Shown one piece after another: positions 21,546 to 31,032 of a stretch of DNA of 64,000 nt. The stretch spans positions 248,001 through 312,000 of the forward strand of contig JAIVFI010000035.1 in assembly GCA_025558095.1 (NCBI GenBank), given 5' to 3'. The position numbers were made by a program, and so were the translations under genes. The stretch's first letter is position 1. Each line of letters opens with the position of its first letter. Source of the DNA: Hyaloraphidium curvatum (taxonomy: Eukaryota > Monoblepharomycota > Hyaloraphidiomycetes > Hyaloraphidiales > Hyaloraphidiaceae). The notes beneath the pieces were generated by a model. The model saw only the letters and a list, made by a program, of their open reading frames with translations, searched no databases and had not been told where the DNA came from.

Positions 21546-22977
21546 TCACAGCTTCGCCTTATAGCCAAATTCCTTTGCCACGGCGTCCATGCCCGCGGCC
21601 GAAGCTTGCAGTGCCCGGTCGATGTCCTGGACAAGTTCCTGGTCAGATCTGGCCAACGACCTGTATGAAGCACCTCACCTGCTCGGTGTGGTGAACCGAG
21701 ACAAACATCGTGTGCGTCGGGTGGAAGTAGGCCCCGTTCTTCATCGCCACGCGGCTCCAGAGCATGCCGCGCTTCCATTCGCCGAACTTGTCGTCTTTGA
21801 ACAGCACCAGCGGCATCTGCGGCGGTCCGCTCTGGGAGATCGGGATGCCGCGCTCGTCCGCCTGCTTCTGGATCCCGTCCCGCAGCCGTTGGCCCATGCG
21901 CCGCATGTACTCGGGGCCGTCCAGCGCCTTGAGCTTGCGGAGGGTGGCAAGACATGCTGCAATGCCGATCGACTCGCACCAGAAGCTCCCCGTCACTGGT
22001 AACAAGCACCAAGCCTTAGCTGAAGTCGAAACGGACAGCAAAGGCGGAAATGCCCACCGTAGACGCTGGCGGCACCCTGCCTGAACTTGTCGTTGCCGGT
22101 CACGAACCCCATGGGGTACCCGTTGGCCACAGCCTTGCTCCACGCCGACAGATCCGGCCGGACGCCGACGAGCTCCCAGGAGCCCCCGAGGTGGAGCCGC
22201 ATCCCGGCGCGAACATCGTCGACAATGAGGGCAGCGCCGGCTTCGTCGCAAAGGGCGCGGCAGCGCTTTGCAAACTCGGGCGTCGGCATCGTGTGATCTT
22301 TCCCGAGGTCGTGCTGGAACGCGCTGACGAGGATGCCGGCCAGATCGCCCTTGGCCTTTGCGGCAGCTTCCTCGAGGGAGGCGATGTTGTTCCACTCAAA
22401 GGTTATGATGTGGGCGCGGTCCTCGGCCGTGACTCCAACCAACGACGGGCTGACCCATGGCACGGCCCCGTGATATGCACCCTTGGCAACCAGAACCTTC
22501 CGCTTCTTTGTCTGCGCTCGCGCGATCGTAACGCAGGTCGTCGTCGCGTCCGTTCCGTTCTTGAGGAAAATGCACCAGTCCGCGTGAGGCACGAGGTCGA
22601 CAATGTACTCGGACAGCTCGACCAGCAGTGGTGACGGTCCGGTCATGACCGGCCCCAGGGTACGAGCCTCGTCCACCGCCTTCTCCACGTCCGGGTCGTT
22701 GGGTCCGAGCACAACCGGACCGTACGCACACTGTAGTATTCGACGGGATTAGCTTGCTTGATCCCTCGGGAGACACCGGACCGACCATCAGATCGATGTA
22801 TTCCTTGCCGTCCACGTCGTAGAGTTTCGCGCCCTCGGCACGGGTGAACCACTGCGGGAATCCCCCCATTCCTCCTCCGTAGCGGGTGACATTCAGGTGG
22901 CCCCAGAGCATGCCAGGAACGACCTTGGCCGCCCGCTCCCGCAGCGCGGCATCCTTGGCGCCGATATCAAGCGACAT
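21546..22977 (-). CDS. Class III PLP aminotransferase, glutamate-1-semialdehyde aminomutase-like
   Basis: Exons 22786-22977, 22058-22730, 21679-21995 and 21546-21638 give 424 residues. Family blocks are YDVDGKEYIDLM joined to CAYGPVVLG, the cofactor-phosphate region FLKNGTDATTTCVTIAR, ILVSAFQHDLG, the aspartate block ALIVDDVRAGMRLH, the PLP lysine in SAWSKAVANGYPMGFV (~residue 262), and TGSFWCESIGIAA after an intron. The enzyme class moves amino groups on glutamate-1-semialdehyde or related substrates; a non-photosynthetic host would use it for something other than chlorophyll, so the true substrate is uncertain. The last intron, 21639-21678, is only 40 bp. It diverges from the glycosyltransferase across 135 bp. 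Confidence 0.9.
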
Positions 22978-23112
22978 TCCGTTCAGTCCTGCTGACGAAG
23001 AAGCGAATGTCCCCCGAATCCAAATTGGTCTGGGAAGTTGGCGTCGATCGCTTGAGATCGATTGATCCGCGACGGCGCGGCGCCGACCGAAGACTCACTC
23101 GCTCCGCGTCGA

Positions 23113-24258
23113 ATGAGGCGTCGGAGTGCAGTTAAATGGATCGCAGTTTTTGCTCTCTTGGTCTTGACGCGGACAGGTCTTGGCGGGAATGACGTGCCGG
23201 GAGCCCGGGAACCGCGAGCACTTCGCCCCGCTCTGCAGCTCAGCAACTACACGTGGGCAAGCATCTCGCAGCTGCATTCGGGAGGAGTTTGGCCGCCCGA
23301 GCTGGATTGGCTGCGGAGTTTTGCAGAGGAAAAGCAGCTGGCGCTTGCTGTTGCCATTCTTCTCCTTGCGGACAAGGACTACCATACTGGAGGGGCGGGG
23401 TACGTCGATGCCGTCCGACTGCTCATCGAAAAGCTCGCGGACGACGACGTGACCGGCGTGCGGACACCGAATGTGGACGTGGTCGTTCTGTGCTCCCAGA
23501 ACGTGTCGGAAGTTTCTAAGCAGAGTTTAGCGGCATCGTTTCGGCGACACAGCGGGTTCCCCCGTGTTTCCTTCCGAGAACTTCCTGCATTCGATCTCGG
23601 TATCTCGCCGGATGGTTCGAGTTCTTGGAAGCAACGCTGGAATCTGGCATTTAGCAAACTCCTGGCCTTCTCCCCTGCAACCTTCGACAAACCCTACCAT
23701 TTCGTGTTTGCCCTGGATGCCGACGTGCTGCTTGTGAATCGGCCCTTGGATTCTGTGTTTGATGCAGCAGTGAACGCGCTCGACCGACGCTTAGCAAGCT
23801 GCTTCTCCAGATCCCAAAGCAATCTGACGGAGTGTCTCGCGCGCACGTACCCGTTCGCATCGCAGCGGCATAGCCCATGGGAACGAACATGGAAAGACGG
23901 ACGGCCTCGGCTACGCCCGATCTTTAAAGCCTCGGCTTTCATGATCTCGCCATCCGCTTTCCATTTCGATGGACTGAAGGCAACTGCACACAGAGACTGG
24001 AAGAGTTGGAAAGCTTCTCGGCAGGAGCATGGTTTGCTAAACCACTATTTTCAAAGCTTTGGCGACGCTGATGGTGCGTCTTTGTCGTGGTCTCCCCTCC
24101 ACGACGACCCTTGTTTCTTCCTGAACGTCGGACCGCGAAGCGCAGCCCTTCGAGAATCTTGCCCCTCCCCAACTCTCCTGCATGGCCATCTCTGGGAACA
24201 AACTCATCCATGGCACGATATCTGGCGGCAAACCAATAACAATGATAGAATCCAGTAG
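23113..24258 (+). CDS. Type II membrane glycosyltransferase-like protein (GT-A fold)
   Basis: A 381-residue intronless protein. Residues 1-25 form a basic N terminus plus a membrane anchor (MRRRSAVKWIAVFALLVLTR), as in Golgi glycosyltransferases. The catalytic-type region has NVDVVVLCSQNVSE, a donor-binding DxD motif in HFVFALDADVLLVNRPLDS (~residue 205), and FKASAFMISPSAFHFDGLK. A late histidine block reads LLHGHLWEQTHPWHDIW. The order resembles families such as GT8 or GT77-like enzymes, but I cannot fix the family. The ATG at 23113 was chosen over upstream TTG. Donor sugar and acceptor are unknown. Confidence 0.7.
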   Translation: MRRRSAVKWIAVFALLVLTRTGLGGNDVPGAREPRALRPALQLSNYTWASISQLHSGGVWPPELDWLRSFAEEKQLALAVAILLLADKDYHTGGAGYVDAVRLLIEKLADDDVTGVRTPNVDVVVLCSQNVSEVSKQSLAASFRRHSGFPRVSFRELPAFDLGISPDGSSSWKQRWNLAFSKLLAFSPATFDKPYHFVFALDADVLLVNRPLDSVFDAAVNALDRRLASCFSRSQSNLTECLARTYPFASQRHSPWERTWKDGRPRLRPIFKASAFMISPSAFHFDGLKATAHRDWKSWKASRQEHGLLNHYFQSFGDADGASLSWSPLHDDPCFFLNVGPRSAALRESCPSPTLLHGHLWEQTHPWHDIWRQTNNNDRIQ

Positions 24259-24265
24259 TAACTAG

Positions 24266-25894
24266 TTATGCATCGTCAGAGCCAGTTTCGTCCGCAGTCT
24301 CCTCCTTTTCGTCCGATGCTTTCTCCCCAGTCTCTCCGGCATCTTCGACTTCTGCTTCGGACGTAGCAGCCAAGGGCTTCGCGTCTGATTCCCTGTCCGT
24401 CGTGGTTTCGGTCGCTGCTTCCCCGGTTGCAGAGGGAGTTCCGTCCCCGTCGGAGTCCTTCTTGGAGGGAGCAGAGCCTTTCGCCGACGTGCTGCCTGCA
24501 TCCTCATCGGCTTCGTCGGTAGACTCGGGCCTGTCTGCCGCAGCCGCTTTGTCGGCCTCCGCCGCCGACACCTTTGCCGCCGCCTTGGCTGACTGCATTT
24601 CCCTTTCGTCCTTTTCCTCGTCAGAACCCCCCTCCTTAAAATCGGCAGTGGCAGGCTTTAGAACCGTAGCCGTTGCCGATGCCTCGGCCTTGCCAAGCGA
24701 GGAGGAAGCCTTCTGCGACAAGTCCTCGGTGGCAGTGGCAAACACCGTTTTGGCCAAGGAAAGAGCCGTCTTTGTCGGGGCGAGCAAATCCGAGCTCTTC
24801 TCTGCCGATTTGTCGCCCTGCTCCGTGCGCGCATCCTCCGCGGCGTCATCAGTGGCGGCAGACGGCTTCTTGATTTCCTTGATCGCGCCCTCGGCTGCTT
24901 CCACCTCGGTCTCCGACGTGCCAGTCTCCTTCATTTCGTCGCTCGCGTTGTCAAGAGACTTGGCACCGTCCGTAAGCGACGCTTTCTTGCTGTCGTTCCG
25001 TGCAGTGCCTTCTGCTTCCTCCTTGTCGGTCTCCGGCTTGCCGACCTCCTTCTTTTCATCGCTCTCACTGTCGATAGACTCTGTGGCACCCGTGGGCAAC
25101 ACCTTCTTGCCTTCCTTCGGAGCAGTGACGTCGGTTTCCGGTTTATGATCTTCTTCGCCGGCAGCGGGCTTTGCCGTCTTTTCCGCCTTGTCCTTTGCCG
25201 CCTCCGTAACAACATCTCCATCCTCAGTCGAGGTAGTACTCGCAACAGCGGTCTGCAGGGCCTTTGTGGTTGCCGTAGTGCTCGGCGAGGTGTCCTCGAC
25301 GGTATCGGTTGCGGCGGGCTTCTGCTCGGTAGCAGCAGCTTCCTCCTCGAGCTCGGCCTCCTGTTTCGGTTTCTTCAAATCCTGCGTGGCAGTGCCGCTG
25401 CTTTCGACGCTGAGCTCCGAGTCCTCCTGCTTCGATGTGGTCGCGGCCGGCGGGGTGTCTTCGTCCTCCTCGTCCGGCTTCTCGAGAACGTCCTGCTTCG
25501 CCGAACCCTCATCACTATTGTTATCCTCGTCGTCGTCGGGATCGTCGCCGTCGTCCTTTGGCCGTTCCCGGTCGCTGGCCACGGCCCCCGTCGCCTCCTT
25601 CAGCTCGTCCGAGTCCGCGCCGGCGAGGTTGGCCCTATCCGCCCCCGAATCCGGGCGCTCGTTGTCATCATCCTCGTCATCTTCGGCGTCGTCGTCCTCC
25701 ACCAGGGGTTGCTGAGCGGCGCCCTTCAGGCCCTCAAAGTCTGAGCGTTCGTCCGAGTACCCTCCGAGGCTGAAGGCCGACAGAGCCTTCTCGGAGATGC
25801 TCCCGGGGCCGGGAATGCGATAGACAGAGAAGCTGAGCGCCACAAGGAGCAGCGCTAGCGGGATAAGGAAGGGCAAGCGACAGCAGAAGAGCAT
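24266..25894 (-). CDS. Membrane-anchored acidic low-complexity protein
   Basis: The 542-residue protein starts with a cysteine-containing hydrophobic helix (LFCCRLPFLIPLALLLVALS) that acts as signal anchor or single transmembrane segment. The rest is almost entirely Glu, Asp, Lys, Ala, Ser and Thr, predicted disordered, without cysteines. Related blocks recur, for example TESIDSESDEKKEVGKPETD and AKSLDNASDEMKETGTSETE, about 40 residues apart, showing growth by internal duplication. No domain is recognised. It lies tail to tail with the glycosyltransferase, with 7 bp between stops. Function unknown; a lumenal or cell-surface spacer is one possibility. Confidence 0.65.
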   Translation of the reverse strand: MLFCCRLPFLIPLALLLVALSFSVYRIPGPGSISEKALSAFSLGGYSDERSDFEGLKGAAQQPLVEDDDAEDDEDDDNERPDSGADRANLAGADSDELKEATGAVASDRERPKDDGDDPDDDEDNNSDEGSAKQDVLEKPDEEDEDTPPAATTSKQEDSELSVESSGTATQDLKKPKQEAELEEEAAATEQKPAATDTVEDTSPSTTATTKALQTAVASTTSTEDGDVVTEAAKDKAEKTAKPAAGEEDHKPETDVTAPKEGKKVLPTGATESIDSESDEKKEVGKPETDKEEAEGTARNDSKKASLTDGAKSLDNASDEMKETGTSETEVEAAEGAIKEIKKPSAATDDAAEDARTEQGDKSAEKSSDLLAPTKTALSLAKTVFATATEDLSQKASSSLGKAEASATATVLKPATADFKEGGSDEEKDEREMQSAKAAAKVSAAEADKAAAADRPESTDEADEDAGSTSAKGSAPSKKDSDGDGTPSATGEAATETTTDRESDAKPLAATSEAEVEDAGETGEKASDEKEETADETGSDDA

Positions 25895-26133
25895 CTTGCT
25901 GTCCGTTGTTTTTGGGACGACCCCTGCGACCGCCGCCCGATCACCGCGGATCGACTTCACCCGCCCTCGTGCCAGTCCGACCGGACAGGCACCAAAGGGA
26001 GCGCGCACGCAACGGAGAGCAACGGAGAAAGCACTTCCCATATTACATGGACAGAAATCTACCTGCAACGGGCAACGAAACCTCCTGATCTCTCCGCCCC
26101 ATTCTTGAGCCCAATCCCCAGGTGTTGCCGAAC

Positions 26134-27834
26134 TCAAGTATGGCCAAACTCCTTCAGGCGGAACTCGATGGCGCAATGCACTTTGCCCTCGGTCCAGTTC
26201 ACTGCACCCGTGTCGGGGTCCTTATGTGCCGAGCACATGATCAGGCGCATGTCCTGCCCTTCGCAGTAGCGCTTCATGTTGAGCGTGATCCCGAGTGACA
26301 GATCGTAAGTGTTCAGGTCAATGAAGGGCGCAAAGATCTCGAAGCAGTAGACTTGGTCCTTGAGGAAAACGACGTCCGGGTTCTGGAGGTTCCTCGGCGT
26401 CCTGAAGTATCGTCGGCGCTCGCCGCCGCTCGTGGTGCTGACCGGGGCGCCATCTGTAATGCAATTGGTTAGTAAACGGGGGCCGAGCGCGCCTGGCAGT
26501 GTTTCAGACCTTCGAACCCGCAGTCCTCCCACCAAACCTCCGTATCCTCCGCCAGTTCGTCGTCGGGGTGCGGAGGCGTCAGCGGCCAAGGTCCAAGGAC
26601 GTCCGAATTCAAGTCACGGCACGGACGGGCCACGAGGCCGTCCTCGTTCAGCTCCTTCTTGGCATCGGCGGCAGATATTTTGGAGCCCCGCCGAGACCTC
26701 TTGTCGCCGTCGCTGCTGCCCACACTGCTCTTTCGGCGGTGCTTTGGGGCCTGCTTCGACTGCTGTGGAACAGAGTGGAGGGTGCCGACGGTCCCCGTGG
26801 AAGCATGGGAGTTTCGGTTCACGACGGTGTGCTCCGACTCGACGCTTTTCCGATCCGTGTGCTTATCCGATTCGGCCGCCTTCCGCGCCGGCCAGGGGTG
26901 CTGTGCCCGCTCCGCGCGAATGACGTTCATCGCAGAGGCAACAGGGCTGAAGAAATAAGGCTTGTCCGACCAGGCGTAAACGAGGGAGGGATCAATCAGA
27001 GTTGCGACCCTGCCGGAGGCACACGATTAGCTGGGGTGCCGAACGCGGGGCATCATGAAGACACATACTTCCAGATGAGCCAGAAACCGCTTGGCTGGAG
27101 GACGAAAACAATGTCCATCAGTCTACGGTGAGGAGAAGCATGGGCCCCCCAACCAACCTGGACAGCCTTGCTATCGAAAGCTCCGCCAAAGTACAAGTCC
27201 GCCGCCGGCGTGTCCTCCTTGAACCTCCCCTGGATCAGCAAGGCAAAACGCCGTCGGCGATTTGGCTTTAGGAAGTACTGGAGGCCGAGAAGAGATAGGA
27301 GCCCGAGCGGAGGCACGAGGAGGAAAGGGAGCCGCGTGAGCCAAGAAAACACCCCACGGCAACCGCAGCAGGTCCGCGCAAACGCTACGCATCCGAATCG
27401 GTACACGGATCGGCCGGCACCACCGACGGCCACCGCAATCAAAGAAAATCACCTCCGGCGTCCTGGCGTTCTTCGGCCCGTAGTCCTTTATCCGCACGAG
27501 CACCCTGCCAACAAAGTGGTCGTTCTCAATCTCCATCGGTTGTGCGGGATCGTTGACGGTCGCTGGGACGAAGTGGTTGTGGTCCGTGTCCGGGGCGATC
27601 CAGACGTGCATGGCTGCAGAACACGGCGTCAGGCGCCGGTCCTCCCCGATGGTCCGCCAAGGCAAACTCACGCTGCGACGTCGGATGTCCCGGGCGGGAG
27701 GCTGCCGAGCGCAAGGTGTTCAGGAAATCGGAAGCGAAGTGCCGACAACCGGGGGACGCACCAGACGCTGCCTCCGCATCGTTCCCCGACGACAAACCTA
27801 GCGACTTGAAAGCGGAACTAAGATAGGATGACAT
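26134..27834 (-). CDS. Fungal DUF1769-family protein
   Basis: Exons 27672-27834, 27453-27613, 27069-27277, 26510-27009 and 26134-26453 encode 450 residues. DUF1769 signatures appear in order: IENDHFVGRVLVRIKDYG, RRRRFALLIQGRFKEDTP, AADLYFGGAFDS, then DPSLVYAWSDKPYFFSPVAS, and near the C terminus RRRYFRTPRNLQNPDVVFLK with YCFEIFAPFIDLNTYDLSLG. A basic, Ser-rich disordered segment lies between the last two blocks. The family occurs in fungi and its function is unknown. Introns are 58, 175, 59 and 56 bp; the 175-bp one is long for this window, so a small exon inside it cannot be excluded. The start has ATG in frame with no upstream alternative. Confidence 0.82.
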
Positions 27835-28003
27835 CGTTGGCGCCGTTCGCGCCCGGACGCGTCAAATCGGCGGGGTTTCTGCGACCTTCGGCTCGTCTCC
27901 CGCCGGCCCAACTGCCAACTGCGGCTCACGAGCCCCGACCGATCAGGTGATCGCACATGCTTCGTGCCGTCCCGCAACTGGTCCAAATAAACCGATGCTT
28001 CGA

Positions 28004-28009
28004 TTTATT
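28004..28009 (-). promoter_or_regulatory. Probable poly(A) signal AATAAA
   Basis: The hexamer lies 33 nt downstream of the stop codon of the spliced APH-kinase gene, supporting the terminal exon chosen for that gene. Confidence 0.5.
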
Positions 28010-28041
28010 CATCCAAGGCGACGTCCCGATGACACAGTAGC

Positions 28042-29563
28042 CTACAGCTTGGTCGCCCGGAGCTCCCCGAAGCGCGCGATCAGGTCCAGCGTAGCCTGGT
28101 TGGACAGGTGCCACGTTTCGGCCACCTCCTTGGCCCGGGGCGAAGCATTCTGTTTCTGGAAATAACGCGCGGCTATAGAAACGTCAGGATGGAGTCTGGC
28201 AAGGCCGGAAAGTGCGCGAGCCCACCGATGCCCTGGGCAATGATCGCCGACCGGAAGTTGGAGAAGGCGATGCAGAACTCGAAGCCGGGGATAGGCCAGG
28301 GGCGGCCGACGGCCTCGCAGTAGATCTTTTGCGACTCCTCCAGAGTGGGGATGCCCGGGGCGGCCTTGAATCCGGGCCGGTAGTAGGGGATGAGCAGGTA
28401 GGCGAGGTCGCTGAGCGGGTGGCCGATCGTCGCGAGCTCCCTGTGAAGCAAGACAAAGTCAGCGATATACCGACGCCATAGCGCCATAGCGCAAGGCGAC
28501 ATACCAGTCCAAGACGGCGATGATCTTGGGCTCGTTGGGGTCAAACATGATGTCTAAAGCGGCGATCAGAGAGGGTCTGGCAAGCGATGCCAAGCGCAAC
28601 ACCGACTGTGGGGGAAAAAGTCGCCGTGGAAGATCGTGGCCTCGTCCGTGACCATGTTGCGCTCGAACCACGCAACCTGCTCGTCCAGACCCACAGCGTC
28701 GCCGACCTCGCGGCCGTCGTCGAGGTTCTTGACGCGGGCCTGCTGCCGGCTCAGGCGGGCCCAGTTCTGGATGTTGCGCTGGTAGTAGCCTGGCCACAGG
28801 CACGTCAGCACGTTTGGCGGGACCACGGCCCGCGCCGCAATCACCAGAGTCCTTGCCGAAGCCCTGAAGGCCGATCTTCTTGTAATCGACCTTGTGGAGC
28901 TTCGCCAGCGTCTGGAGCATCTCGACCCACATGGCGCGCCGCTCCGCGGCGTCCTTTGCCGCCGGCAGGGCGGCCGAGGCGTCGTTGATCCGCCCGGGGC
29001 CGCGGAACTCCATCTTTGCGGGAACTGCTCAGCATCACCGTCGATGACAAGGCCGAGCGGGAACACCCACGACGTAAAAGTCGGTGCCGACGATGGCGGG
29101 GTCCTGGCAGAGCACGTAAGGCTTGGGGGACGGGAAGTCGATCCCGCTGTTGGCCAGAGCGTTCAGGATGCGGTACTCGCGATCGACCTGGAAAACAAGC
29201 GACCGTTAATCACCGCCATTGCCATCGTTCCGGAGGTACTCACCTGGTGGGCGGTGGGAGAGACAATCTTCCCCGGCGGCTTCTTCCTCATCACGTAGCG
29301 TTTGCCGTTGCCGTCGACCATGACGTAGGTGGGGTTCGACTGGCCCAGACCGAACTGCCCGAGGCTTCACGCCGCGGTAACGGGAGAGGAAAGGGTAACG
29401 TGAGCCCGTGACGTGCCGGCCCCCGCGGTGCGGCCCACATCATGGGACCCTTGAAGCCGGGGATGTTCTGGAGGCAGTAGGCCTCGAGCTTGGCCTCGTC
29501 CAGCTTCATGACCACCGGCCCGGCCCCGGGGGTGGCCTTCATGACTTCGGCTGGCGACGGCAT
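28042..29563 (-). CDS. APH/choline-kinase-like phosphotransferase, ACAD10/ACAD11 N-terminal type
   Basis: Eight exons (29439-29563, 29244-29364, 29071-29187, 28845-29013, 28607-28789, 28505-28553, 28226-28440, 28042-28172) give 369 residues. ACAD11-like blocks are QFGLGQSNPTYVMV, YVMRKKPPGKIV, AHQVDREYRILNAL, VGTDFYVMEF, the catalytic HGDFFPHNIMFDP (~residue 229) and metal-binding VLDWELATIGHPLSDLAYLL.  The C-terminal join restores IAQGIAARYFQKQNAS, matching ACAD11. In animals this kinase domain precedes an acyl-CoA dehydrogenase and phosphorylates 4-hydroxy fatty acyl-CoA. Here it stands alone. Two introns (29365-29438, 29014-29070) end in AAG. It diverges from the HAD gene at 29925. Confidence 0.88.
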
Positions 29564-29924
29564 GTTGCCTCCGGATTCTCCACTGGATTCCCGTCCGAGG
29601 CGCGACGAAGGCGAAGCTTCCGTCAAATTTCTTTCTTCGAAGTTTTGAGCCCGCGATTAGGCCTCCCAGGAGGTGCCGAAGAGGGGGAAGATGCGATGGT
29701 CGGGTGTTTTGCGGAGCCGAAGTCCGGCCGCACAGACGCCCCTCGCCACCCGCTCAGCTGATTTAACGGGAAGGATTCTGGAGCTCAGACAGACGGAGGA
29801 AGCGCATCGGAGCTAGTTCTCTGCCCTCGTTTCTCCCGCGGACTCGGGAGCTCTCCGCCGTCGACCTTCTCCCACCCTCCCCAATCTCCCGCGGCGGACC
29901 CTCTCCCACCCTTTCCCGCCCGCA
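29564..29924. promoter_or_regulatory. Divergent promoter region (APH kinase / HAD phosphatase)
   Basis: 361 bp separate the start codons of two genes whose products correspond to neighbouring domains of one animal protein. The layout suggests co-regulation. No specific motif was recognised. Confidence 0.5.
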
Positions 29925-30913
29925 ATGTCCCCCCATCCCAAGTACAAAGCGGTCCTCTTTGACCTCGGCGGCGTGGTTCTCGGTTCCCCCGTCGGCGGCA
30001 TCTATGTGGGCCCCTCTGCCTCCCTCCCTTTCCCTGCTGGCCTCACCGCGCCCCCGGGAACCAGGAATACGAGCGCAAAGTCGGCCTCCCCGCCGTCATC
30101 AACTTCTGCATCTTCTCCAAGGGCAAGGACGGCGCGTTCCAGAAGCTGGAGCGCGGGGAGCTCAAGGTCGGCGCCAAGTTCTACAAGCTGTTCGAGGAGG
30201 ACATCGCGGACCCGGAGAACGTGGTCAAGTTCAAGGAGTACTTGAAGGCGCGGGGTAGGCCGATCCCGGCCAATCTGCCGGACAGGATCGTGATCAACGG
30301 CGAGGGTGGGTCGCTGTCCGCCGTCCCGCGCGAGACGGGCTGACGTCCGGGCCAGAGATGTGGAAGACGATGATGGGCAACTCGGCCACGGCCAACGAGG
30401 ACATGATCAAGTGCATCCACCGCCTCCGCGCCGCGGGCTTCCGCGTCGGCGCGCTGACCAACAACTTCAAGGACGAGCCCGAGGCCGCCAAGTCGGACCC
30501 GTCGCTGCTCACCCACCGCGAAAAGGCGGAGCCGCGGCACAAGATGTCGGACGGCCTGGCGTTCGACCTGCCGTCGATCTTCGACAAGTTCGTCGAGAGC
30601 AGCGTGATCGGGCACCGCAAGCCGGAGCCCAAGGCGTTCGCCATCGCCTGCGACGAACTGGGCGTGCGGCCCGAGGAGGTGGTGTTTTTGGACGACATCG
30701 GGACCAACTTGAAGGGGGCCAAGCAGGTCGGCATGACCACCATTTGTGGGTCCTTGGAATGCTACCTTTCCCTTTCCTTGCCGGTGACGCTGACGGCCGC
30801 CGCCCCCAGTGGTTGGCCTGAACCAGCAGCGCCAGGCGATCCAGGAGCTCGAGGGCATCCTCGGCGTCCCGCTGCTGGACGACAGCGTGGCCAAGGCCGG
30901 CGGCAAGCTCTAG
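29925..30913 (+). CDS. HAD-superfamily hydrolase, ACAD10 N-terminal/epoxide-hydrolase phosphatase type
   Basis: Exons 29925-30005, 30065-30305, 30356-30745 and 30810-30913 encode 271 residues. HAD motif I is AVLFDLGGVV; the nucleophile Asp is present but the usual second Asp is Gly, as in ACAD10 and relatives. Motif II is GALTNNFKDE, motif III the lysine in GHRKPEPKAFAIACDELG, and motif IV VVFLDDIGTNLKGAKQVGM. The end, QAIQELEGILGVPL, matches the ACAD10 HAD domain closely. In animals that protein uses kinase plus phosphatase activity to dispose of 4-hydroxy acids. The pairing with the divergent APH kinase gene supports the same job here. All introns are GT-AG, 50-64 bp. Confidence 0.9.
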
Positions 30914-31032
30914 ACGGGTATCTCTGTAGACCTCCCTCCACTACACCGCGCCCCAGCTCTCTCGCTAAAAGAACGAAACTGCTACTTCCTTTCCTTTTCC
31001 GCCCTCGAAAACCCGCTCCCGTGAACGAGCTC

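Noticed and set aside
28173-28225. Ending the APH-kinase at the TAG at 28173-28175
   Set aside because: A GTGGGC donor and TATAG acceptor remove it and restore the conserved ACAD11-like end, with a poly(A) signal placed just past the new stop.
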